Below, piece after piece: positions 10,210 to 22,269 of a DNA stretch of 43,710 nucleotides; position 1 is the first letter of the stretch, and each line of letters starts with the position of its first letter. The notes beneath the pieces were generated by a model. It saw only the letters and a list, made by a program, of their open reading frames with translations, ran no database searches and was not told the DNA's origin. The position numbers and the translations under genes were made by a program. Source of the DNA: Teratosphaeria epicoccoides (taxonomy: Eukaryota > Ascomycota > Dothideomycetes > Mycosphaerellales > Teratosphaeriaceae); NCBI GenBank assembly GCA_021401465.1, contig JADDMT010000188.1, forward strand, positions 1 through 43,710. The letters run 5' to 3'.

Positions 10210-11706
10210 TTAGCGACTACTAGTCGGGGGCTTCCTGACTAAACCCGAAGCAGGAGAGTCTTTCTTGTTACGGTCCGCTAGGGACTGCCTACCTACACGG
10301 GGTCTACTAAACACCCCGAAGCGACCATGAGTAACGGGGGTAGCAACGCCACGAAGAGAGGCTAGCATCTTCTTCTTTAGTAGGTTGCGAGGGAGCTCGT
10401 CTTCAGAGCCTATAGTAGCCAGAGAACTAGCGACACCCTCACCGCGCCTAGTCGCGACGACTACCTCATCCTTAGCATCAGAAGGCGAAGAGACTCGAGC
10501 GCGCTTGCGGCTGTCGCGCTCGGCCCTCGAGATCATCTTGCACTTCTTGACACGAGTGTCGACTACATCATCAGACTCGGTGTCTCCCTTAGGCGCAACT
10601 AGTGCGGTGACACTACGGCGCGAAGGGATCATGTTAGGACCGAAGGTATCCTAAACGTCGTCATCCTCCTCATCCTCAAAGATCTGGCCTAGAGGCTTGT
10701 ACCTTAGCGTCTTGACGGACGTAGTGCGGGTCGCAAGCGGGGAAGGCTCGGCTTCCTCGTCGCTGACCTCAATTTCGGCCCTGGCCCTCTTCTTCTTCTT
10801 AGACAGTAGCGTCGAGGCGGCGTAGGTAGCGGCGCTACAATGTGTTAGCTGTACGCACGCGACAGGATTCGAGTAAGTAACTTACGGCTTAGTCCTTAGG
10901 ACCGGCTCAGAGGTAGGCTGCCTCTCGGTATAGCGCTAGGGCGTAGCCTTAGCGGCGGGAGCGGTGAATTGCTTGATGACCTTCTTGCGGATCATCCGCG
11001 TCTTAAAGTCATCGTCAATAGAGGCAAGGGCCCCGAGTTGCTAACGCTGACGGCTAGTCGGATACTTCTCGACGCTAACGTTAGCCTAGTAGAAAAGTCA
11101 GCATTTTATACTCGGAGGGTACCCGCACCGTATGCGTACTATGGCGAAGGTCTCGACCCTAACGGTTAGCACCTTTAAGATCTTCTAGACTAAGTCTGCG
11201 ATTAGACCCAGACAAACGTTTTCGCCTGTTAGCAGAGAGTCGAAGCGAACGCTGCTATGAGAACGGTTAGCAGTCGCGGTAAAGCACAAGAGGGCGCCAA
11301 GCAGGTAGGCAAGTGCCTCGCGGTACTTAGCCTGTAGCCTGTTCATAGTCGGAGTGCCTTCGGCAATCCCCTTGTCGCGCGTACTCTAGAAGTCATCGAT
11401 GTTACGGCAGAGCTAGTTGTACTCGCCGTACACCTCTTCAGGGAGGTCTTAGCATTTTTGATGCTTGCCATTGCAGTTAACATAATTGCAGTAGACACTG
11501 CCCTCATTAAACCCGCTGACGCAGATCTCGGCTACGCTTCGGTTAGTACAAGTCACGCATACCTCGCGGGTAGGGGACGCCTTACTAACACGCGGAGGAG
11601 AGATGTGTGCAGCTTGGCTACTAAGGTTGTCAAGGCATCGTCAACACGAGCGACAATCGTGGGCAGAGCGAGTAGCGTCGAACTTAGTCTGCAGCACATG
11701 AGCCAT
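10210..11706 (-). pseudogene. antisense gene of copy B, Cys-cluster protein of unknown function
   Basis: Same position, length (499 codons) and frame as 2401-3897 in copy A: ATG at 11706, TAA at 10210. The predicted intron is 10835-10885, with GTAAGT at the 5' end and TAG at the 3' end. This copy preserves more cysteines in the N-terminal cluster (CVTC, AEIC, VNC, HQKC). The basic KKKKRAR and acidic EDEEDDD tracts are retained. It is convergent with gag-pol; the gap between the two stop codons is about 140 bp. TATA box at 11862-11869. Two equal-length antisense frames broken by different sets of RIP stops suggest a once-coding gene, though they share recent ancestry. Function unknown. Confidence 0.75.
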
Positions 11707-11861
11707 TATAGCTAAGACGGGTTGATTGATCTTGATTGATTGATTGAAGAAGAAGGAGCTCTAGTACAGACCTGCAGACATAGCGAGGCGCAAGCTAAGC
11801 GAAGTAGGAGCGGAGGTCAATGTTAGTATCTTAGAACAGGAAAGTTTGGGAAGCGACGAGG

Positions 11862-11869
11862 TTTTTATA
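11862..11869 (-). promoter_or_regulatory. TATA box of the antisense gene, copy B
   Basis: Minus-strand TATAAAAA, about 156 nt upstream of the ATG at 11706; conserved with copy A. Confidence 0.5.
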
Positions 11870-12490
11870 CCCTCTAACAGCCCCCCTGTTACCTACCGCA
11901 ACCGTTGAGCTAGTAACTCGAACTACATGCGCAGAGTACCTGCCTCTAGTTAACTTACAAGGGGACCGAATGATGTAATAACGGATAACGCGGCCGTCAC
12001 GCATGTGCGCCGACTACACTCGTGCTAGCCTACTAGCATGGAAATGTGACGAGGCCCGCGCTAGGAGCGCGCTCCTGCCGTTTCGAGCGGCGCGCGCAGA
12101 GCGTCCGCGTACTTTCCTACTACCCCGAGGTTCTGTAACACGTTCTTCACGGTCACGACTAAATAGGGACGGCCAAGCTACTTGGCAAGGCCGGCACGCA
12201 TGCTCGCCCTATAATTTCAAGGATTAACCGAAGTACGTACTCGTGGTTTCCTGATATCTCGATCCGCATGTGAAGCGAAGGTGTTACGAAGCCGCCTAAT
12301 ATATGACGGATTAAAACCCGCCCGAGTTAGCAGCCTCCGCCCTGCACTCGCTACGAAGGTGTTAAGGTGTGCGCATGACACATGTTACGCAGGCTATCTA
12401 CCTATTTACCCTTGCGCGGTGTGAGCGTGCTACATCCCGTACCCTATATGTTCTGCGTGCATCACTTAGTAAGGCTAGGGACATCCTCAT
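11870..12490. other. non-coding 3' region of copy B
   Basis: Counterpart of 4061-4681 in copy A. Short open frames here are not conserved between the copies. No gene supported. Confidence 0.5.
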
Positions 12491-12501
12491 AGGAGGAGGG
12501 G
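12491..12501 (+). promoter_or_regulatory. polypurine tract of copy B
   Basis: AGGAGGAGGGG followed by CAG directly before the 3' LTR, identical to copy A. Confidence 0.8.
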
Positions 12502-12504
12502 CAG

Positions 12505-12864
12505 TGATACGGTTGATACTAGGGGACCATTTGAACCGCATGGGTTCTAATAGCCGCCCTTGGCATGCAGTGACCCTGCTACATATGGCAAGGGGGTCCT
12601 TCGTACATACGTTGGCTCGTATGTCGTCCGAGTAGGATCAGTTGTCGACGTAGGACGCCCCTACGTCGCTAACCCTACGGTACCCCTACGGGGTTAGGCT
12701 CGGACATGCTTTCCCTAATTGAGGAGCGTCGGGGGTTATAAGCACCCTTAGCGCTACCTCTGCGATAAGCAGAAAGCAGCGCTGTCTTGTACCTACTAAA
12801 AGGTCGGATTACTCTGTCACACTGCGAGATATTTTCATATCATATAGCACATACATCTATATCA
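12505..12864 (+). repeat. 3' LTR of copy B, 360 bp
   Basis: TGATA..TATCA with intact inverted termini. It is the less mutated of the two LTRs: of the 12 differences from 4696-5055, four are changes in this copy and eight in the other, taking CpA/CpG as ancestral. Confidence 0.93.
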
Positions 12865-15800
12865 CAAGAGATAGTGTCAGAGAAATCAGCTAAAGCAAGT
12901 CGACATTATACAGACTGTCGCGGCTTTTAAACTTACAATATGTTAGGAACATGAGAAGTTACACAGATTCGTCGCTCTTATCTCCGAACTTGGTTCTCGC
13001 CTAGAACCTTTGCGTACATTCGATGAGTTACGAGCTATACTACTAGATATTTAAAGGGGCAGACTACGTCTAGGTCGACGATAAGATGTTCGCGTAACCT
13101 ATACTATGTAGGACTAAGAACGCTATTCAGAGGAGGGCCATAATCACGCAGAGAGTCCGCTAAGTAAACAAAAGTACATGTATTAAGTCATATATATAGA
13201 AGTTCGAATCGCTCTTGTTAGTGCTAATGATTACACGTTAACACGATCAGATCTCTCTGTTTACCGATGATTTCACTGTCGAGAGCTTCTGACTATTTCC
13301 TAAGGTCCCCTAACGATACTACTAGTTTCCTGTTTGAATTAATGTTAGGATCAAGAACCCCGATCATTAGAAGCTAGTTAGTAGCACAATGCCTGTAGCC
13401 TGATGTCTAGGCTAATATACAGGTATAGCTAGCGTGAAATGATAGACTACAAGGTATCAATATAGTAAGCCCTTTCGTATAGGGATTAGGAAGGACGACG
13501 CCATTATGTGTAGAGCCTAATAAGGAGGCAGACTTATCGCAAATTAATAGTAGCGTACTCTTCGTATTCCTCCTAGCTACTAACTATTTCCCCTATCTCA
13601 TTTACCTAACAAGATCAAGAGCGAATGCTATAGTAGCCGTGCTTATAACTAAGACAAAGATAGCTTAGGTGCGGTCCTTTACTTTCGCCAGAAAGGTTAG
13701 GCGGCTACACGATTATGCCTGACTATTTTCAAAGACAATAGGTTACTCTCTCTACGTACGAATCCTTATCTAATCTGCCTTCGCTAAGCGTCTTACATTT
13801 GTTACATCGCTAAAAGTAGACGCGTGCATTATATCGATTATGCGGATAACTCCTAATAGTGATAGCCACGCGTCTGCTAGTCTACCCCCTAGACTTACAT
13901 GTCAGACTTCGACAGGGGAAGTATCCTATGACGTTAGTGTCATACGACTAGACATAGTCTGCCTCTTCGTCTAGGTAGTAATACGCGAAGGACAGACTGT
14001 CTTCCTCAAGAGTATGAACGACCTAGTTGTCTAGTAATAGATACATAGACTACTCTAGCTACGAGGTCTGCGTCTTAGCTCGACCTATGCTTTTAGCGGG
14101 TTTCGTGATAAATGCAAGATACACGGACGTACCTTTTCTTCCCTTATGCTTTGCTATTAATAGGGAAGGTATGCCGACCTTTTACTACTACCCCACATGG
14201 CCAAAAGGCTTAGTAATTAGTCCTGTGTCAGGGCTGATTACAGTCGGCTACATATGCACACACACTGCAACCCGAGAAACATCCGCGAGGTCACGTGACG
14301 CCAAGCCTGCGGCTAGCACCCGTACGTCTGGCATATCAGCTATCTAGAAATTGTGAATAGTGCATCAGAGTACTATCGACAGGTAATATTAAAGAAGTGA
14401 GTAAGACAGACAGGCTTTTAGTACTACTGTATTTAAGTGTTAACGACTCTAGTAGATTTTCGACAGTTAACTACTTACTGCCTAAAAAGGCACAAAAGAG
14501 CGACAAGAATGCGTAAGACCCTTTTACGGCTAGCTGCAGTGAGAGCTGTAATGTATGCAACTAATAGTAGCATAGTCTCTACCTTATCTGCTTCTTATCT
14601 GTACTATGTAAAGCATGACGCTCTATGTTACTCCTTTACCTGTCTGCAATCACAGAGATGACTTCGCAGGGAATAGCGCCCTTGTAGATACTCGATTACC
14701 TCTAATTGCACATGTCTTACTAATTCACGAACGTTGCATTACTCGATAATCGTTTAAAAGCAGCAGACTTAGATAGCAGTAATCTAGAGGGTCATCGAGA
14801 GATAGCCTAACCTGGCGACAGCGCTATGGCAACAGCTGTTCTAAGCGACGGGTTCTAGCGAGGCCTGTCGAGAAGTAAGGATTAGATTCACTTATTAATG
14901 CCCTAGTGTAGCTAACAATTTTGTGACAGAAAGATTGCAGGATATTTGCTTAAAGATACGTAGTAAGTAGCTCTGTAGCAAGATAGCAAACCGCTTACGC
15001 CTCTACAAGTTTATCAAGTTTAGTCACTATTAGCTACAGGTTAGCATTTAGCCTAGAACGCTTAAAAACGCGGTAGCGGCACTAATTAGTGCAGTATAGC
15101 TCGACTTACAGAACTACAGACTTGTCTTAGCAGTCATGACATCTATCGGGAAATACATGTAGACTCGCTACGTCTACATCCGCTAATGCGTACTCATAGC
15201 CTCCTGCATGAGGTAGAAGAGTTCATTGAACGAGAAGGTCCTCATGCTATAGACACGAGCCTTATCCGCGAACCTGATAGTTCTAGACACTTCGGCAGAG
15301 AGGAGCCTAACTATACGTTACTCTATTCTAGACCCTACCTAATCTTAGCGCTATCTACGAGGTCTAATATCTTACTGTTAGGCGGAGAGGAAGATGTAGT
15401 GCTTCTAGAGCTTTATGAAGTCTATCGCGACTGTTAGAGTTCTGTAGCGCCTGCTTTGCAGACAGAGTAGCTCTAATCGCGAATAAACCGAAGATCGAGT
15501 ATTATTAATAGAGGAGCTAAGCAGTCGGATGAGCTTTGCGCTTCTTAGCACAGCTCCGATATCGAAACATATGTTTACCTAGAAATAGGAAAGAACCTTA
15601 CTATCTATAGCTAGGCTCGCATTAAGCATATAATAAAAGCTTATAGAGATGCTATCTTAGGGACTCCGCCTAAGCATCGACTGCTGCTAGCTACTCTGAT
15701 AGTATTAATTAGGAACAATTCTGCGCTATTATGTCTGAAGGCGGCTATCGAGAGTCTGCGATCGCTACAAATAGTTAACAATCTTTGTGTTAGTCGACAA

Positions 15801-17939
15801 ATGTCGATAGCTAAGCGTGTCCTTACGATAGAGCGACTCGGGGCTTATATGGCATTCTTGCAACTAGTACGCTAGCTACATGTGCTAAAGTTGTAGGAGG
15901 ATTTGTCATCTCAGGAAGGAGACGGATCTAATAGTTTCGTAGTCTCTACGCCTGATTCTATCGCTAAGCATACTAGGATAAGAGGCAATCTACGTAACCT
16001 TGCACGTATAAAAGTTGCCAAGGGAATGTTGTCTACAGAATATGCGACGGATTTAAGCTCGCGAAACAGAAAAATAGGAACTAGGGCGGTCAGACTTTAA
16101 CAGCTAGGTTAAAGACTTAGTACTATCGTAAGAACATAGGGCTCAGGTGTTCTACTAATTCTAAGCTAAGAGCTTTCAGAGACTAGGTACGTAATTCTTA
16201 AGCATAATAAGTGAGTTTGAAGCTAATCAGGCTTAGAATCCTTTCTCCTACCGATTAAGCGTTTACGAACATTGTTACATTAATCGATCGCTTTAAGGGC
16301 CCCTAGATTGCTTTGATTAGTGCTATATCCTTACCTATGCTCGAAAGCTTCCGCCAAGTCAATCGATCGGCCATGAGGCTAAGACTAGAGTCTAAGGAAG
16401 ATCGTGTCATCGACAGACTACCTAGACTAGACCCTCGATTCGTGGACTTGCTTATGCCCTGTGATACATAGTAATTAAAAGTTTCTAGCAATAATTGTTA
16501 CGTATACTCCGAAAAGAAGCGTTAGCTTGTTTACCTCCTTTAGCGCAAGAGTCAGGGTAGAAGGTTACGCCCCTACCTATCTATACAAACTAATATGCTA
16601 TGAGTCTTACTCCCGCTAGCTCTTATCACCGAGCAGCTAATTAACATGCGGAAGAAGCTAAGTTTAGCAGGATGTCATGTAGTGATAGTGTGGAACAAGT
16701 GCTACAACAGATCAAGAAGCAACGAGATGCCGTAGATTTGCCATTTTGAGCTGTAGGATGTAGCGCGTAGACAATCAAATTCGATAAATAACTAAGAACG
16801 AGTATAAACTACGGAGATTGCAGGTTAACACCTGTAGCTTCCTAACACAGCTTCCTAACAGCCTAATGAAGTTTCAAAACGATGTAGAACACGTAGCTAA
16901 ATGTCTTGATTTTCTATCTTCTCCTCTACTGACTACTTAATCGATTCCAGTTAATCGAGGAATTTGAGTACTACGTGTTATAGTAGGTGTGATTAGCCGA
17001 TTATCGTTCTGGCCGCATGACCTAGCGCTCGAAGATAAGAGGATAGTTTAGTCGGCTCGCTTAATTCGGGAATCTATTCGGAGACAGCTAGTACAGAGCC
17101 TTTTAACGTAGCTACTAGAGTATGCTCCTCGCCAAGTTAACTAGAAGCTAATGAACCGACTACATTGATCGCTCAAGGATAAAGCTACTAGATAAGTATA
17201 GACTACAGGGTTAACAAAGAAAGCATAGGAAGTTACATTATGTCGTTGCTAACCTCTTGCAATTTCACGTAATACAAATAATTCTGCAAGCCTACTACTC
17301 GCCTAAACGACTGAGCGCTAAGTTAGTGCCATTCTTTCTAACTTCTGAATTATGGAGCCTGCCTTGATTTATGCTAAAAACATAGCTCTACTTCATCTAC
17401 TACACTAAGTTCCTACTTAACCTATAGAAAACAGAGTAGAAGCTAAAACGTAGCCACATTAAAGCTATAGTCTTCCTTTCGAAACAGAGCGCCGGTTAGC
17501 AAGTACACTCGCCTTCCTAGTAGGTACTAGGGATAGACTAGATCACATTCCGGCCGTATGTCTAAGAGAACTTACTACCTTAAATTCGGTAGAACTGCTT
17601 ATTATAGTTAACAAAGCGAAGTAGGCCGATAGAAACCCTGTACTTAGAGAGCTCAAAAAAGAACTTTAACGCATATTTGATTTACTTTCCTCGACTGAAA
17701 CTAGTAAGTAGCCTAATTCGAGCTTTTCTTGTCATGACTAATATAATTTGCGTGGTACTAGGCGACGTATTTACGGCAATTATAAAGATATGTAGTTACT
17801 AGATAAAGTGCCGACTACAATTTACGCCGAAGTACAGGAAGAGGGAACAGCCCTTAATACATAAAGTACTTCAAGATAGCGTAGATGCCGTCTAATAGCT
17901 TTAACCTGCTGCTAGCTCTAGGAACTATCTTACACACAC
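12865..17939. other. RIP-mutated former coding DNA, unidentified
   Basis: About 5 kb dense in CTAG and short open frames. Some stretches look coding once TAG is read as Gln or Trp: for example + strand near 12960-13060 (ISELGSRLEPLRTFDELRA), 15186-15900 and 16330-16700 (LPMLESFRQVNRSAMRL). They fall in different frames, so introns or separate genes are possible. Part may be the 5' end of the deaminase gene that follows. I recognise no family here. Confidence 0.4.
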
Positions 17940-19287
17940 TAGAGACATAATAAAGAAGATTGTAGCCTAGAGTACGCATTAGACACCTAAACGTTTAGGA
18001 GAGGTAGTTACTAGTTTTCATAATTTGTTAAAAGTCGCTAGGCTTAGTGACCTTCTTAACTCGATTTCGAACAAGCACATGGATTCTAGTGCGCAAAAAA
18101 GTCTCTTGAACATCATTAGGAAAGTCGGACGCTATTATGGAGTTACCATATTTCTTTGTCAAGTAGCTGCTAAACACTTAGCTCTTCGACGAACTAAAGT
18201 TAAGCCTATACGATTGCCAGAGGACTTCTTCCATAGGGTTTCTAATACACCGGGGGAATCAAACCTATTAGGAGTAGTGTCGAGGTTTCGAGACCGTTAT
18301 AGGGGACGATACGACACAAACAATATCTATTAAGTACTAGGTCTTAGAGAACGACAAGCAAACAGCTAATTCATGGACTAAACAATCAAGTCATTAACAT
18401 CTTCAAAAATCCACGCTGAAATACAACTCATCTTCTATTACGAGCTAGAAAACTTTTACTCTCTGTCGAGAGTTATCTGTTCTAGCAAGGATACGTGCTT
18501 CCTATGTAACACCTTCATACTTATGCATAGGAAGTTTCATACGCCAAGATGCTATGGCAGGCTTTATCCTAGATGGCGGTTACTAAACACAGATCTAGGA
18601 GGGCAGAGAGAACACTTTAATGACAGGCTATAGCAGCAAATCGAGGACAGTCTAGCATTACTAACTGCTCGACAGGTCAAAACTGTCTTCCTAGATCTAA
18701 ACGAGAGTACTCTTTTAACACTACCTAGATCGAGGTCAACGCTAAGTAGGGAGGGTAGGTACGAACATGCCGAAGGTATAATTAATATGTCAGGCGCGAG
18801 GTCATCTGTCTCTTCGATCTCTCCTGCAACTACGATAGATAGAACAGACTTGAGCGCTAGCGTAGGACGTGAGAAGCCTGACAAAGCTATCATCCCGAAT
18901 AACGACTATTTACTAATGTTAGACACATCACTGTTAGCTACCTCTGCGATATCTAATAATCGAGTATTTACCCTTACTCCTAGGTAGCAGGTTTCCGTTT
19001 CCATTAAGCTAAACATACCGGCTGTTCTCGAGATCCTAGGCTGTCTTAAAGTCCATATCGAACACTTACTATATTCACAAATTAATCGATTGTCAGATGA
19101 TCAGCCAAAAATAGGGTGCCGCGTAAAGTAGTTAAGAGAGCAGAGTACAAGAGAAGGCCGCGATAAAGCTCGCATCATCGACGTCGAGCTTCTTGAAGGT
19201 GAAGTCATTCTCCTAAGAAGCGAAGTCCAGAATCTGTGGCTACTCGTAAAGGGTAGCGTATTACGGATATGTGCTGCAGAACTTTAA
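17940..19287 (+). pseudogene. fungal OTT_1508-like deaminase-domain protein, RIP-inactivated
   Basis: One frame from about 17940 to TAA at 19285-19287, broken by RIP-type stops. Residues seen: a helical region ending KPIRLPEDFFHRV (about 18210-18240), then the deaminase core with HAEIQL (18417) and CSSKDTCFLCN (about 18485), followed by FHTPRCYGRLYP. The HAE plus C-x-x-C zinc site is the signature of the nucleic-acid deaminase superfamily; the surrounding text matches the fungal OTT_1508-like branch as I know it. The start is uncertain and lies further upstream. In fungi these are multicopy proteins of unknown substrate. The gene is convergent with the kinase at 19330. Confidence 0.65.
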
Positions 19288-19329
19288 GACTAATAACTGT
19301 CGTGCTTTTAAGCTAGTAGAAGGTTACCG

Positions 19330-21965
19330 TGGCATAGTTAGCGGCAGCGAGAGGGACAACAACACAAGTAGAAATACATGTCATGTCGTAAGTCACCGCG
19401 GCAGGTCCTCTCACGGATCCTGCCTAACTAGACTAGCGTTTTCCTGTAGTAGGAAGAGCATAGGTCGCGCCCTATAGCCTACACATCTCTATACCATTAA
19501 GGTTGCAGTGTCTGCGAATTTGCGTGCGAGTGCTATAATATACAGAGAATATCGCAACTATCGTGGCGACCTTTCCCTACTAACTAAGCTATTCTACAGA
19601 CAAGCTTAGATGCACGGGAATCAGGTTACGAACACGTCAGAAGCGTACAGCCTAAGATGTTCGTTACATCTAGCAAGCCAGACGGATATGTTACTCCTTT
19701 CCTTTAATCAGTAGTAGTCGACTAACTACGGCTGTTACCTACTAGCCCGCTTCTACGTGATTGTGTTATAGTCGGGGTTAGACACTTCGCATCCTTTTGA
19801 TAGGGTTTCGATCCTACGTTGTTAACTTCGTTAAGCCGGTCCTTAGTTTGCTAGTTACCTTAGACCTCCTAGTCGTCTTAGAAAGGTGCGGTCGTCGGCT
19901 TAGGGTTCATTAGCTCTAGAATGCGCGTAAGATAGTTAGCTAAGTCGGCGACAGAGTGTGCTAGATTAGAGGACGTGAAGTTAGTAACAGTGAACTCTCG
20001 AGACTAAGAGACTACCGTAATAATAGTCCGCTTAGTGACATAGTCGTTATAGACATAGAGCCGAGCTATCTTTAACCGCTTAAGGTGTTAGCATAGCGTG
20101 TCTATAGCGACAGGAGTAGAGAAATCGACATTTGCAGAATTACTATCTCGACTCTAAATTGCCGTAAGAATTTCAAGCACACTTTCGTATCCTAGATTGC
20201 TATCTCTAGAGTTCGCCGACCTACTTGAAATACTTGATAGACGGAAAGAGGACTTTGAGCTACGGCGGTTCCTGTTAGCGTTCTCGCCTGAAGATCTCTG
20301 CCGCTTAGAGCTGCTAACTAGCCTTATAGTCGCTTGTGAGGCCTGATTAGTAGGGCTTTAGATGATGCGACTAGCTCGGAGCTCGGTTAGCTCCCACGTA
20401 TAGAATTCTTCGGTAGTAATCGCGGCATTTACACACAGCTAAATCGGCTTAGGTGTCAAAGATCTACTTAGGCAACCTAGCTCTAATGCACTTTCTAGGC
20501 ACTTCTTAGCCGATTTCCGTTCTTGTGGATCTATCACGACTATGTTTAACAGCAGATTAATCAAGGTATTAGATTCCTAGTCGTTTAGCCGCTTGACAAT
20601 CTTCTTATACTAAGGCAACCCTACGCCCTGACTAGGACCTAGAAGTCCGTAGAAGTATTCGAAGATAACAACCCTAAACGACTAAATATCGACCGCGTGT
20701 GTATACTTAAGATCTGAAGTAGAGTCTAACCCATAGAATTTCGCAAGCTCGGGAGCAAGATACACGCTAGTTTCGCAAAACGTCTTTAAATCTTCGCTTG
20801 CCTTAGATAGGCCAAAGTCCCCGAGTTTGATTCGGAAAGGGTCTCGAGACTAGACGAGAATATTGTCGGGTTTGATATCTCGATGCACGATTAGTAGGGT
20901 CTGTGTGTACAGGTACGCTAGAGCTAAGAGGCCTTGTTGTAGGGTGATCATGACCTTGTCTTCAGAGATGCTTCGCTACTAGTGCTACTAGCGAAGGTTT
21001 CTAAGAGGAAGATACTCTAGAATCAAGTAGGGTTGCGGCTTTTCTATCATGGAATACAGCCGGACTATATGCTCCTTAATGATACATTAGCCAAAAAAAT
21101 CGGCTGCTAAGTATTATACCTACATGCGAGATCTGACGCATAAGCGATGCCTCTTTCTTCTAGTCGGATCTTTAGAGGCTATAAAACTTCTTAGAAGCAT
21201 ATTCAAAGCCGGTACTAACGTCCTAGACGCGTTTGACGATTAAGAAAGCTCCCTTCCTAAGCGTCTCTTGCTCGAGAAGAATAGGATCCTAGTTAGGGGT
21301 ATGTGTTCTACTAGGAGCTACTGTTAAAGAATTGCTCTAAATGCCAAGTGCTCCTATAGGCAGGCTCGCGTTCCCTGTAGTGTCTCTCAGGAATTTGTTC
21401 ACGTTCTCAAAATATATATCTGGAAATAAAGGCTTCGAAACGACAATTCGAAACTTGAGATTTGAATCGAGTTAAATAACGATCTCCTTTGTATTGTTAA
21501 GGATTCTATAGCCGCCGATAATCCATGTAAAGTGGCGGCGCTTCTACCCTCTATTCCTGTCGTACTTAACAATCGTCCCGTAAGTAGAGCAGTCCTACAC
21601 GATTAATTGTCGCTCTGCGTCGAAGGTCAAGCAGTAATGGCGGCGACTAATGCCTAGCAGTCGCGGTAAAGTGATATCGCAAGTGTTAGGATCTATACTA
21701 AAGACATATCTAGGCCTGGCTTTTAGTCTATGTGTGAACGTTAATTGCAGTCCTAGGCCGTAGTAGTCTCCTGTGTCTTTGTCTGCATTGTCTTCTAGCG
21801 GCGCCGTCGACTCGCGGCTATTGTAGCCAAGTAGCTTAGGTGCTTCTGCACCTGCCTAGAAGTATCGCGAGTAGTTCTGAGGTAATGTTACAGCGCGATT
21901 TGCAAAGCTATCCTTGCCTTCACTAACGGGATATAGGCACGCAATAAGATCTTCTATAATTCAAA
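19330..21965 (-). pseudogene. FHA domain-Ser/Thr protein kinase, RIP-inactivated
   Basis: Minus-strand gene beginning near 21965. An FHA domain (DITLPRLLGISRRH, then DCSTYGT, about 21690-21560) is followed by a kinase domain: a glycine-loop region (GAFLIVKRV), EYASKKFYS, EHIVRLYS, catalytic HRDIKPDN (20885), KLGDFGLSKA and an APEL activation segment. FHA domains bind phosphothreonine; the kinase would phosphorylate Ser/Thr. A 49-nt intron (21075-21123; GTAGGT..AAG) accounts for the frame change and joins ISH to EHIVRL. Stops are RIP-type. A less certain C-terminal region continues in frame to about 19330. Related to fungal FHA kinases, but not assignable to a named gene. Confidence 0.7.
21075..21123 (-). 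other. 49-nt intron in the FHA-kinase
   Basis: Minus strand GTAGGT..GGCTAATG..TTAAG. Its removal restores one kinase frame across the SH-EHIV motif, and the frame shift of one base matches its length. Confidence 0.6.
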
Positions 21966-22269
21966 GGAGAGTGTGTATACATGAAGGAGAATAAAGTGAC
22001 ACAATTATAATGGAATTAATGTTGTATTAGTAGCTAGCACATACAAGAAATCTCTATAATATAACTCTGCTTGCTAACCTAGGGAGCTCATCGTGCCTAA
22101 TTAAGCTAATGCTGCCTGTAGTTCTTATACGTAGCAAGCGGGCTATAAGGTCTGCATTATGATAGTCCCTAGTTAAATACTTGTGATTAGCTTGTTTAGT
22201 CGCTTGCACATGTGAAGGAGAGGCAGACGTGGCCCGCTAGTAGCCAGTTCGTCCTGCAGCGTCCTATGA
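21966..22269. other. divergent intergenic region
   Basis: About 300 bases between the start of the minus-strand kinase and the start of the plus-strand coiled-coil gene. It would have held both promoters. RIP-mutated; no clear TATA box. Confidence 0.4.

Larger units (their letters stand above)
4696..12864 (+). mobile_element. full-length Ty3/gypsy chromovirus, copy B (8169 bp)
   Basis: Complete element: LTR, primer-binding site, single-frame gag-pol, convergent antisense gene, polypurine tract, LTR. The domain order RT-RNase H-integrase-chromodomain places it among Ty3/gypsy chromoviruses; the single frame and self-priming signature resemble the Tf1/sushi group. It is inactivated by RIP. The target-site duplication cannot be read because the left LTR is shared with copy A. 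Confidence 0.95.
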
